Below are positions 8,049 through 16,262 of a stretch of 64,000 nt of DNA, in pieces (within the stretch, counting starts at the first letter, position 1; each line of letters starts with the position of its first letter). Origin of the DNA: Castellaniella sp035707805 (GTDB lineage Bacteria; Pseudomonadota; Gammaproteobacteria; Burkholderiales; Burkholderiaceae_B). The stretch spans positions 1 to 64,000 of the forward strand of contig DASSTS010000050.1 of NCBI GenBank assembly GCA_035707805.1, written 5' to 3'. The notes beneath the pieces were generated by a model. That model worked only from the letters and a program-made list of their open reading frames with translations. It was not told the origin of the DNA and did not search any database. A program made the position numbers and the translations under genes.

Positions 8049-9467
8049 TCAGCAGGGGATGTCCGCGCGGCGGCGCGCGTAATACCACCAGGTGACCGCG
8101 ATCGAGACGGCGTAGAAGACCAGGAAGAACACCAGGGCTGCGTGCGGGGTCCCGGACAGGTCGAAGGACGTGCCGAAGCTCTTGGGAATGAAGAATCCGC
8201 CATAGGCCCCCATCGCGCCGCTGAAGCCCAGCACGGCGGCCGATTCCTTGGCGCCTTCGGATTCCGCCTGGGCGGTCGAACCGGCCGCATGCCGCCGCTG
8301 CGCCAGGGTGTTGAAGATGACCGGGATCATGGCGAAGGTCGAGCCGTTGCCGATGCCGGTCAGGAAGAACAGGAACAGGAACGCCAGCAGGAAGCCCAGG
8401 AAGCTGCCCGGCGACTGCGCGCCCGGCAGCGACGCCATGACCCCGACCACCCCCAGCATCATCCAGAAGAAGGTCCAGAACGTGACCCGGGCGCCGCCCA
8501 GCCGGTCGGACAGCCAGCCGCCGAAGGGCCGCGCCATGGCGCCCACCAGCGGCCCGAGCCAGGCGTACTGCAGCGGCCGGATGTCGGGATACAAGTATTT
8601 GATCAGCAGGGGGAAGCCGGCGGAAAAGCCGATGAAGGAGCCGAAGGTGCCCAGGTACAGGAAGCACATGATCCAGTTGTGCTTGCGCCGGAAGATCACC
8701 GCCTGCTCACGGAAGGACGCCCGGGCGTCCGCGATGTCGTGCATGCCGACCCAGGCCAGCATGGCCACGATGATGATGAAGGGCGCCCAGATGAAGGCCG
8801 CGTTCTGGGCCCAGACCTCGACCGGCCCGCCATGGGCGCCGGACAGCGTGGCCGTCTGCGGACCGCCCGCCCAGGGACCGAGGATGCCCATGGTGATCAC
8901 CAGGGGCGCCAGGAACTGCACCGAGGACACCCCGAGATTGCCCAGTCCCGCGTTCAGCCCCAGGGCCGAGCCCTTGCGCTCTTTCGGAAAGAAAAAGCTG
9001 ATGTTCGACATGGACGAGGAGAAGTTCCCGCCCCCCAGGCCGCACAGCAGGGCCAGGAGCAGCATGGTCGAATAGGGCGTGGCCGGATCCTGCACCGCCA
9101 GGCCCACGCCGATGGTGGGCAGCAGCAGGCTGGCCGTGGTCAGCGCCGTCCAGCGCCGCCCGCCGAACACCGGCACCATGAACGAATAGAAGATGCGCAG
9201 CGTCGCGCCCGAGAGGGCCGGCAGCGCTGCCAGCCAGAAGAGTTCGTTTTCGGTGTACTTGAAGCCCAGGTTGGGCAGGTTGACCGCCACGACGCTCCAC
9301 ATCTGCCAGACGGCAAAGGCCAGAAACAGCGCGGGGATGGAGATCCACAGATTGACGTTGGCGATCGCGCGGCCCTCGTGGGCCCAGAAGGCCTGGTCCT
9401 CGGGGGTCCAGACGGTCAGCAGGCGGCCGCGGCGGGGTCTGGATGCAGCATCAGGCAGAGTGCTCAT
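8049..9467 (-). CDS. narK: Nitrate/nitrite transporter, NarK family (MFS)
   Basis: Major facilitator of the nitrate-nitrite porter family, bringing nitrate to NarG and/or exchanging it for nitrite across the inner membrane. About 472 residues with twelve predicted membrane segments. Both nitrate-signature glycine-rich regions are present: GLGGGNFSSSMSNISFF, and later GFSGAMGAYGGFF. I chose ATG at 9465-9467 because AAGGAG lies 8 bases upstream. An in-frame extension to 9509 has no such site and would run into the promoter. First gene of narKGHJI, preceded by an FNR-type box. Whether it is a nitrate/proton symporter (NarK1-like) or a nitrate/nitrite antiporter (NarK2-like) cannot be told by eye. 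Confidence 0.95.
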   Translation of the reverse strand: MSTLPDAASRPRRGRLLTVWTPEDQAFWAHEGRAIANVNLWISIPALFLAFAVWQMWSVVAVNLPNLGFKYTENELFWLAALPALSGATLRIFYSFMVPVFGGRRWTALTTASLLLPTIGVGLAVQDPATPYSTMLLLALLCGLGGGNFSSSMSNISFFFPKERKGSALGLNAGLGNLGVSSVQFLAPLVITMGILGPWAGGPQTATLSGAHGGPVEVWAQNAAFIWAPFIIIVAMLAWVGMHDIADARASFREQAVIFRRKHNWIMCFLYLGTFGSFIGFSAGFPLLIKYLYPDIRPLQYAWLGPLVGAMARPFGGWLSDRLGGARVTFWTFFWMMLGVVGVMASLPGAQSPGSFLGFLLAFLFLFFLTGIGNGSTFAMIPVIFNTLAQRRHAAGSTAQAESEGAKESAAVLGFSGAMGAYGGFFIPKSFGTSFDLSGTPHAALVFFLVFYAVSIAVTWWYYARRRADIPC

Positions 9468-9488
9468 GCGGGGACTCCTTGTGCAGGG

Positions 9489-9537
9489 ACCCTCGACGAT
9501 AAACCCCACAGCCCATAGGGATGCTGATCTGGATCAA
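9489..9537 (-). promoter_or_regulatory. Class II FNR/ANR-type promoter of the nar operon
   Basis: Minus-strand reading of 9524-9537 gives TTGATCCAGATCAG, one mismatch from the FNR consensus TTGAT-N4-ATCAA. A -10-like TATCGT lies at 9496-9501. If the transcript starts near 9489, the FNR box is centred at about -41.5, the standard class II activating position. The start predicts a short leader of about 22 bases before narK. This supports oxygen-controlled transcription by an FNR/ANR protein; the factor itself is not in the window. Confidence 0.78.
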
Positions 9538-9675
9538 ACCCGCCTCGGTTTGCGCGAGGAAGGAATGGCAGCCCGCCAAGCAATGGAAAAGGGTCGCATG
9601 ATCTGACAGAGTAAGGCCAGTATAAGTTCACCCACCGGCAAAAACTACCCTGCCCATCGGTAAGAATGACCGATG

Positions 9676-9704
9676 AAAAAAAGGCCGTGTCCCCGGACAC
9701 GGCC
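9676..9704 (-). terminator. Rho-independent terminator of serA
   Basis: A perfect 10-bp stem (GGCCGTGTCC, 9683-9692, with its complement 9695-9704) closed by a two-base loop. On the minus strand it is followed by seven T residues (A-run 9676-9682 on the plus strand). It lies 26 bases beyond the serA stop and separates serA from the nar promoter. Confidence 0.9.
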
Positions 9705-9730
9705 CCGAAGGCGCAGGACGGAGGACCGGC

Positions 9731-10930
9731 CTAGACGCGATCGCAGCGGATGGTGATGGGATGGCGGCGCAGCCCCTCGATCACCTGGTCGGTGACCTCG
9801 CCGTCCACGTCGGTGATGGCGTAGCCGATCTTGCCGCGCGTCTGCAGTTGCTGGCTGACGATGTTCAGGCCGAATTCGCCCATCAGGTTGCTGAGCGCGC
9901 CCATCGCCCCCGGCACGTTCTGGTGGATGTGGATGATGCGCGCCTGGCCGGCCTGCTCGTGGTAGGCGATCTCGGGGAAATTCACGGCGCCTTTGGTCGT
10001 GCCGCTGCTGACGAAGCGCTTGAGCTTTTCCGCGACCTCGCGGCCGATGTTTTCCTGGGATTCCTGGGTACTGCCGCCGATGTGCGGGGTCAGGATCACG
10101 TTCTGCATGCCGCGCAGCGGGCTGTCCAGCGCCTCGTCGCGGCTCTTGGGCTCGGTCGGGAACACGTCGATGGCCGCGCCCGACAGATGGCCGGATTTCA
10201 GGGCGCGCTGTAGCGCCGGGATGTCGACCACCGTGCCGCGCGACGCGTTGATCAGGATGCTGCCGGGCTTCATGGCCGCGATGGCGTCCGCGTCGATCAG
10301 GTTCGCGGTATCCCGGCCTCCCGGCACGTGCAGCGTGACCACGTCGGCCTGGGCCAGGAATTTCTTGAGGGAACTGGTGGCGTGGGCATTGCCCAGCGGC
10401 AGCTTGGCCTCGATGTCGTGATACAGCACCCGCATGCCGAAGGATTCGGCCAGGATGCCGACCTGCGAACCGATGTTGCCGTAGCCCACGATGCCGAGGG
10501 TCTTGCCGCGCGCCTCGTAGGCGCCGTCGGCCGTCTTGTCCCAGAAGCCCTCGTGGACCCGCGCGTTCTTTTCCGGGATCCGGCGCAGCAGCAGGATGGC
10601 CTCGCCCAGCACCATCTCGGCCACCGAGCGCGTGTTGGAGAACGGCGCATTGAAGACCGGCACGCCCCGCAGCGCGGCGGCCTCGAGGTCGACCTGGTTC
10701 GTCCCGATGCAGAAGCAGCCGACCGCCCGCAGGTCCGGCAGATCCGACAGCACGTCCTGGTCGAGGTGCGTCCGGGAGCGGATGCCGACGACGTGCGCGC
10801 CTTTCAGGGCCTCGCGCAGGGCTTCGCCGGTCAGCGCGCCGGGGTAGGTGACGACCTCGTCAAATCCTGCCGCGACAAAGACCTCCTTGGCGCTGGCATG
10901 GATGTTTTCGAACAGAACGATGCGTGCCAT
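9731..10930 (-). CDS. serA: D-3-phosphoglycerate dehydrogenase
   Basis: Oxidises 3-phosphoglycerate with NAD in the first step of serine synthesis. About 399 residues, close to E. coli SerA (410). It shows the substrate segment RSRTHLDQDVL, the 2-hydroxyacid dehydrogenase Rossmann motif GIVGYGNIGSQVG, the NASRGTVVD block and the catalytic histidine in LTPHIGGSTQE. A C-terminal ACT domain is present (RIIHIHQNVPGAMGAL onward), which in this family binds serine for feedback control. Two ATG codons sit in tandem (10933 and 10930). AAGGA is only two bases from the first and five from the second, so I prefer 10930. Monocistronic by context, with a terminator downstream. Confidence 0.95.
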   Translation of the reverse strand: MARIVLFENIHASAKEVFVAAGFDEVVTYPGALTGEALREALKGAHVVGIRSRTHLDQDVLSDLPDLRAVGCFCIGTNQVDLEAAALRGVPVFNAPFSNTRSVAEMVLGEAILLLRRIPEKNARVHEGFWDKTADGAYEARGKTLGIVGYGNIGSQVGILAESFGMRVLYHDIEAKLPLGNAHATSSLKKFLAQADVVTLHVPGGRDTANLIDADAIAAMKPGSILINASRGTVVDIPALQRALKSGHLSGAAIDVFPTEPKSRDEALDSPLRGMQNVILTPHIGGSTQESQENIGREVAEKLKRFVSSGTTKGAVNFPEIAYHEQAGQARIIHIHQNVPGAMGALSNLMGEFGLNIVSQQLQTRGKIGYAITDVDGEVTDQVIEGLRRHPITIRCDRV

Positions 10931-10985
10931 CATGATCCTTCAAGCATGGAAAAACGTTCATTGTGCGATATTTCCACGGCGGCGT

Positions 10986-11014
10986 CAGGGTCATCCCTAA
11001 TGAAAGCAGGGTCA
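10986..11014. repeat. Direct repeat CAGGGTCA with 21-bp period between serA and araC-type gene
   Basis: The octamer CAGGGTCA occurs exactly twice, at 10986-10993 and 11007-11014, with starts 21 bp apart (two helical turns). It lies in the 151-base gap between two divergent genes. Such spacing is usual for tandem half-sites of a dimeric activator or repressor. The octamer does not resemble the TGCC-N7-GATA repeats found downstream of the regulator gene, so another factor may bind here. Confidence 0.45.
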
Positions 11015-11081
11015 AAATCCGGCGCTTTCGAGGGTATCCTGTCCCTCTCGGCATATGCTTATGCTTTCAAGGTGGTCTTCG

Positions 11082-12077
11082 ATGGTCACGCCTTCCGCAG
11101 CAGAACCGGCCCGCGCGCAGCCGCATCCCTACCGCAGGACCCGCACCGCCCGGGACGCCGACGACCACGCCCACAATCTCAGCCAGTGGGAACAAAGCTA
11201 CGACCAGTTCTCGGCGGGCCGCTTCGAAGGCCGGCTGACCGAGGTCTGGCTGCCGCGGCTGCAGCTCTTCAAGGAATCGGCCAACCAGGCGCTGCACCAG
11301 TCCTGCGCCGCCTGGCGCGATTCCCTGTGGTTCGGCCTGCCGGCTCCCCATCCCGGGGTGTCGCGGCTCGATGCGCAGCCGATTCCGGATCATACCCTGC
11401 TGTATCGCCCCGGCGGGCGCCAGTTCGAACTCCTCACCCCCCGCGACTACGACATCTACGGCATCGTCGTGGACCAGGATCTGCTGAGCGACCACCTGAT
11501 CCTGAACGAGGATGACCCGCTGGACGCCCTGCGCGACACCGGTACGCTGCAAGTCCGGCCGGCGCTGTACGAGGGCATGATCCGCACGGTGCAGCAAGCC
11601 TTGTTCCAGCCGGAATCGCCCGCGGCCGGCACGCGCGTCGAAGCGGAAGATCTGCAGGAATCGGTGCTGGACCTGCTGTGCACCGCGCTCTCGACAGGCG
11701 CCCGCCCCCCGGCCGACCCGCATTCCTCGCGGATCCGCCACAGCCGGCGGATCGTGCAGCAGGCGCGCGAGATCGTGCTGTCCCAGGCCGGCCAGCGCCT
11801 GTCCATCGCCGACCTCTGCCGGCAGATGCACATCAGCCGGCGCGCCCTGCAGTACAGCTTCCAGGCCGTGGTCGGCCTGTCCCCCCTGACCTGCCTGCGG
11901 ATCCTCAAGCTCAACCAGGTCCGCAGGCGGCTGCACGACACCCACGAGCCCTCGGGCCGCGTCACCCAGGCCGCCATCACCTGTGGCTTCGAGCACCTCG
12001 GCCAGTTTTCCCAGGACTACCGCCGGCTGTTCGGCGAATGTCCCTCCGCCACGCTGCGCCATCACGGCCAGGCTTGA
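11082..12077 (+). CDS. AraC-family transcriptional regulator, XylS/FeaR-like class
   Basis: A 331-residue regulator. The N-terminal 190 residues look like the AraC-binding-like domain of XylS and FeaR (WEQSYDQFSAGRFEGRLTEV, then a hydrophobic core ending YDIYGIVVDQDLL). The C-terminal 100 residues hold two helix-turn-helix motifs: LSIADLCRQMHISRRALQYS with the family signature FQAVVGLSPLTCLR, then VTQAAITCGFEHLGQFSQDY. I chose ATG 11082 because AAGGTGG lies 8 bases upstream; in-frame ATG 11055 lacks a site. It sits directly upstream of the glutamine-synthetase-like operon, and XylS-type repeats lie in the gap, so it is the probable local activator. The effector is unknown but may be an amine or its oxidation product. 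Confidence 0.9.
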   Translation: MVTPSAAEPARAQPHPYRRTRTARDADDHAHNLSQWEQSYDQFSAGRFEGRLTEVWLPRLQLFKESANQALHQSCAAWRDSLWFGLPAPHPGVSRLDAQPIPDHTLLYRPGGRQFELLTPRDYDIYGIVVDQDLLSDHLILNEDDPLDALRDTGTLQVRPALYEGMIRTVQQALFQPESPAAGTRVEAEDLQESVLDLLCTALSTGARPPADPHSSRIRHSRRIVQQAREIVLSQAGQRLSIADLCRQMHISRRALQYSFQAVVGLSPLTCLRILKLNQVRRRLHDTHEPSGRVTQAAITCGFEHLGQFSQDYRRLFGECPSATLRHHGQA

Positions 12078-12109
12078 ACCGAGTCCACGCCGGCACAGGC
12101 GTCCCGGGC

Positions 12110-12127
12110 CTCAGGGATGTCCCTGAG
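12110..12127 (+). terminator. Small hairpin after the AraC-type gene
   Basis: CTCAGGGA and its exact complement TCCCTGAG with a two-base spacer form a stem 33 bases after the regulator stop, followed by TTTGCC. The T-run is short, so termination would be weak. The hairpin also marks the upstream border of the operator repeats. Confidence 0.4.
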
Positions 12128-12129
12128 TT

Positions 12130-12192
12130 TGCCGAAATCCGATAGATCGGTGCCATTTCTTGATAAGTCGATGCCGTTTTCAGATAGGCATC
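12130..12192 (+). promoter_or_regulatory. Three tandem 21-bp operator repeats, TGCC-N7-GATA, XylS-like
   Basis: TGCC begins at 12130, 12151 and 12172, exactly 21 bases apart, and each is followed after seven bases by GATA (12141, 12162, 12183). Two of the three units also carry TCGG or TCGA at the same offset. XylS and BenR activate from direct repeats of TGCA-N6-GGNTA spaced 21 bp. The units here have the same architecture (TGCC-N6-nGATA) with one extra copy. The last unit ends where a -35 element would lie for the -10 candidate at 12211. It is therefore most likely the binding array for the adjacent XylS-class AraC protein. Confidence 0.75.
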
Positions 12193-12210
12193 GCGGCCTG
12201 CGCGCGCGAC

Positions 12211-12223
12211 CATGATCCTCATC
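12211..12223 (+). promoter_or_regulatory. Candidate -10 element of the glutamine-synthetase-like operon
   Basis: CATGAT (12211-12216) matches four of six bases of TATAAT and would start transcription near 12223. The third operator repeat (GATA ends at 12186) would then end at about -37, overlapping the -35 region as in XylS-controlled promoters. No good -35 hexamer is visible, as expected for an activator-dependent promoter. Confidence 0.4.
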
Positions 12224-12246
12224 CGCCCCCGGCACAAAGGTGCAAC

Positions 12247-13629
12247 ATGCAAGAACGCTCCATCCGGACCATCGACGAGGCCATCGCGCTGGTCAGCCAA
12301 AGCAGCCTGTCCCACATCAAGCTCGGGCTGTCCGACATCGACGGCGTCATCCGCGGCAAGTACATGCGCAAGGACAAATTCATCAGCGCCCTGAAATCGG
12401 GGTTCGCGTTCTGCGACGTCGTCATGGGCTGGGACTCCAACGACGAACTCTACGACAACACCACCTTCACGGGCTGGCACACCGCCTATCCCGATGCACC
12501 CGCGCGCATCGACCCCGGCACCTGCCGCCGCCTGCCGCTGGAACGCAACGCCCAGGGCGAGGACATGCTGTTCTTCATCGCCGAGCTCGACGGCCCCGCC
12601 GCCCAGGTCTGTCCGCGGCGCCTGCTGCACCGGGTCATCCAGCGTGCCGCCGACCTGGGCTACGACGCCCACGCCGCGCTGGAGTACGAATTCTTCATGT
12701 TCGACGAAACCCCGGACTCCGTGCGGGAAAAGCAGTACCGCAACCTGAAGAACTGGACCCCGGGCAATTTCGGCTATTCGGTGCTGCGCAGCACCGTGCA
12801 CTGCGATTTCTACGAAGAGCTGATGGACCTGTGCGAGCGCATGGACATCCCCATCGAAAGCCTGCACACGGAAACCGGCCCCGGCGTGCTGGAGGCGGCC
12901 ATCGCTGTGGACCGCATCGAACACGCGGCCGACAAGGGTTTCCTGTTCAAGACCTTCACCAAGGCGCTGGCCGAGCAGCAGGGCCTGATGGCGACCTTCA
13001 TGGCCAAATGGTCGCATCATTGCTCCGGCCAGAGCGGCCACATCCATCTGTCCCTGAGCGACCGCAAGACCGGCGTCAACGTCTTTCACGATCCCAAGGC
13101 GGACCACCACATCAGCACGCTGCAGCGGCACTTCGCAGCCGGGCTGCAGCACTACATGCCCGAGCTGATGGCCATGTACGCCCAGACCATCAACAGCTAC
13201 ACCCGCCTGGTGCCCGGCTACTGGGCGCCCCTGGAAGCCAGCCTGGGTATCGAGAACCGCACCACGGCGCTGCGCGTGATCCCCGGCGGCCCCAAGGCCC
13301 AGCGTGTCGAGGTCCGCATCGGCTCGGCCGATGCCAACCCCTACATCGCCCTGGCCGCCGCCCTGGGCTCGGGGCTGCTCGGGATCGAACAAAAGCTCGA
13401 GCCGGTCTTCACCTCGGGCAACGCCTATACGCAGGATTTCCCGGACGCCGCCAAGTTCCCCCGCACGCTCTGGGAGGCCGCGCAGCGCCTGCGCCAGTCG
13501 CAGGCGGCGCGCGAGCTGTTCGGCGACACCTTCGTGGACCACATGGTCGCCACCCGCGAATGGGAGGACCGCAAGTTCCGCGAATACGTCACCGACTGGG
13601 AACTGCAGCGCTATTTCGAAATCATTTGA
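12247..13629 (+). CDS. Glutamine-synthetase-like ligase, class III, PuuA/IpuC type
   Basis: A 460-residue member of the glutamine synthetase superfamily that forms gamma-glutamyl amides from glutamate, ATP and an amine. Visible motifs are ALEYEFFMF near residue 145, TGPGVLEAAIAVDRIEHAAD, the nucleotide/glutamate block SHHCSGQSGHIHLS near 257 and PGYWAPLEASLGIENRTTALR near 333. The GPGVLEAAI variant and a GHIHLS loop are as in gamma-glutamylputrescine and gamma-glutamylisopropylamide synthetases. The E. coli GlnA adenylylation motif is not seen. I chose ATG 12247 with AAAGGTG upstream; the frame is open to 12160 but that part lies in the operator. First gene of an operon with two dehydrogenases. 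The amine substrate is unknown. Confidence 0.85.
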   Translation: MQERSIRTIDEAIALVSQSSLSHIKLGLSDIDGVIRGKYMRKDKFISALKSGFAFCDVVMGWDSNDELYDNTTFTGWHTAYPDAPARIDPGTCRRLPLERNAQGEDMLFFIAELDGPAAQVCPRRLLHRVIQRAADLGYDAHAALEYEFFMFDETPDSVREKQYRNLKNWTPGNFGYSVLRSTVHCDFYEELMDLCERMDIPIESLHTETGPGVLEAAIAVDRIEHAADKGFLFKTFTKALAEQQGLMATFMAKWSHHCSGQSGHIHLSLSDRKTGVNVFHDPKADHHISTLQRHFAAGLQHYMPELMAMYAQTINSYTRLVPGYWAPLEASLGIENRTTALRVIPGGPKAQRVEVRIGSADANPYIALAAALGSGLLGIEQKLEPVFTSGNAYTQDFPDAAKFPRTLWEAAQRLRQSQAARELFGDTFVDHMVATREWEDRKFREYVTDWELQRYFEII

Positions 13630-13646
13630 ATCCAGGATCCGCCCTC

Positions 13647-15032
13647 ATGAGCGAACTCATCACCATCAGCCCCATCGACGGACAGGAACTGCTGCGCCGG
13701 CCCCACGCCACGGCCGCCGACCTGGCGCGCATCACGCGGGCGGCCCGGGCCGCCCAGCGGGACTGGGCCCGGCAGCCGCTTTCCGCACGCACCGCAGTGC
13801 TGGAAAAAGCCATCGACAAGGTCGTGGAACGCGCCGGGGACTTCGCCCGCGCGATCACCGAGCAGATGGGCCGCCCCCTCGGCCAGACCCCCGGGGAATT
13901 GCGCGGCTTCGCCGAGCGCGGCCGCTACATGCTGTCGATCGCCCAGGACGCCCTTGCGCCGCTGGAACTGCCCGGCGGCGACGGACTGCACCGCTCGATC
14001 GAGCGCGAACCGGTGGGGGTCGTGCTGACCATCGCCCCCTGGAACTATCCCCTGCTGACCGCCGTGAACAGCATCGTCCCCGCCCTGGCGGCGGGCAACG
14101 CCGTCATCCTCAAGCACTCCGACCAGACGCCGCTGTGCGCCGAACAGCTGGTGCAGGCGTTCGCAGACGCCGGGCTGCCGGCCGGCCTGTTCCAGTACGT
14201 CCACGCGACCCACGAGGCGATCCGCGCCCTGATCCAGTCGCCGGCCATCGACTATGTGGCATTCACCGGCTCGGTGCGCGGCGGCGCCGCCGTCGAGGAG
14301 GCGGCCGCCGGCCGCTTCATCGGCCGGGGGCTGGAGCTGGGCGGCAACGATCCCGCCTACGTGCGCCAGGACGCGGACCTGACGCAGGCCGTCGAATCCC
14401 TGGTGGACGGGGCATTCTTCAATTCGGGACAGTCCTGCTGCGGCATCCAGCGCATCTATGCCCACCGGTCGCTGTACCGGGATTTCGTCGACCAGGCGGT
14501 CGCCCTGACCGAGCAGTACCGCCTGGGCAATCCGCTGGACGAGCAGACCAATCTCGGCCCTGTCGTGCGCGCCCGCGCCGCCGGCGAGATCCGCGCGGCC
14601 GTCGCCCGCTCGGTCGGGATGGGCGCCCGGGACTGCGTCGACCCGGCGCGCTTTCCCATGGCCCTGCCCCACAGCACCTACCTGGCCCCCAGCATCCTGA
14701 CCGAGGTCCGCCACGACATGCCGATCATGAACGAAGAATGCTTCGGCCCGGTGGTGGGCATCATGCCCGTCGATTCCGACGAGCAGGCGCTGGAACTCAT
14801 GAACGACTGCCGCTACGGCCTGACGGCGGCGGTCTTCACGCGCGACCTGGAGGCCGCCCGCCGCCTGGGCGGCCGGCTGGAGACCGGCACCGTATTCATG
14901 AACCGCTGCGATTACCTGGACCCCGCGCTGGCCTGGACCGGCGTGAAGAACACCGGGCACGGCATCTCGCTGTCGGTCTACGGGTATCACATGCTGACCC
15001 GCGTCAAATCCTATCATCTGCGCACGCTCTAG
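13647..15032 (+). CDS. NAD(P)-dependent aldehyde dehydrogenase
   Basis: A 461-residue aldehyde dehydrogenase oxidising an aldehyde to the carboxylate. The cofactor region is TIAPWNYPLLTAVN and FTGSVRGG. The general base is E230 in GLELGGNDP and the nucleophile C264 in SGQSCCGIQR; a second cysteine follows at once. The C-terminal NEECFGPVVGI block is intact. It starts 17 bases after the ligase gene with AGGA upstream. In gamma-glutamylation pathways this step turns the gamma-glutamyl aminoaldehyde into the acid. That role is inferred from the neighbours, and succinate-semialdehyde-type enzymes are also in this superfamily. Confidence 0.9.
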   Translation: MSELITISPIDGQELLRRPHATAADLARITRAARAAQRDWARQPLSARTAVLEKAIDKVVERAGDFARAITEQMGRPLGQTPGELRGFAERGRYMLSIAQDALAPLELPGGDGLHRSIEREPVGVVLTIAPWNYPLLTAVNSIVPALAAGNAVILKHSDQTPLCAEQLVQAFADAGLPAGLFQYVHATHEAIRALIQSPAIDYVAFTGSVRGGAAVEEAAAGRFIGRGLELGGNDPAYVRQDADLTQAVESLVDGAFFNSGQSCCGIQRIYAHRSLYRDFVDQAVALTEQYRLGNPLDEQTNLGPVVRARAAGEIRAAVARSVGMGARDCVDPARFPMALPHSTYLAPSILTEVRHDMPIMNEECFGPVVGIMPVDSDEQALELMNDCRYGLTAAVFTRDLEAARRLGGRLETGTVFMNRCDYLDPALAWTGVKNTGHGISLSVYGYHMLTRVKSYHLRTL

Positions 15033-15053
15033 GCTCACACAGGACACGCCGCC

Positions 15054-16217
<1,164 letters not shown>

Positions 16218-16223
16218 GAAGGC

Positions 16224-16243
16224 CGCCGGGCCACGGCCCGGCG
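16224..16243 (+). repeat. Hairpin between the alcohol dehydrogenase and M81 peptidase genes
   Basis: CGCCGGGCC and its perfect complement GGCCCGGCG with an AC loop lie in the 45-base gap. There is no T-run after it. It probably stabilises or separates parts of the operon mRNA rather than ending transcription. Confidence 0.4.
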
Positions 16244-16262
16244 ACTCCTGGACGACGACATC

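Noticed and set aside
9464..9700. Small open frame (78 codons) overlapping the narK promoter
   Set aside because: It covers the FNR box and the -10 element, has no ribosome-binding site and no conserved features.
9676..9704. Serving as a terminator for narK transcription
   Set aside because: The T-run is on the minus strand downstream of serA and upstream of the narK promoter, so it ends serA, not nar.
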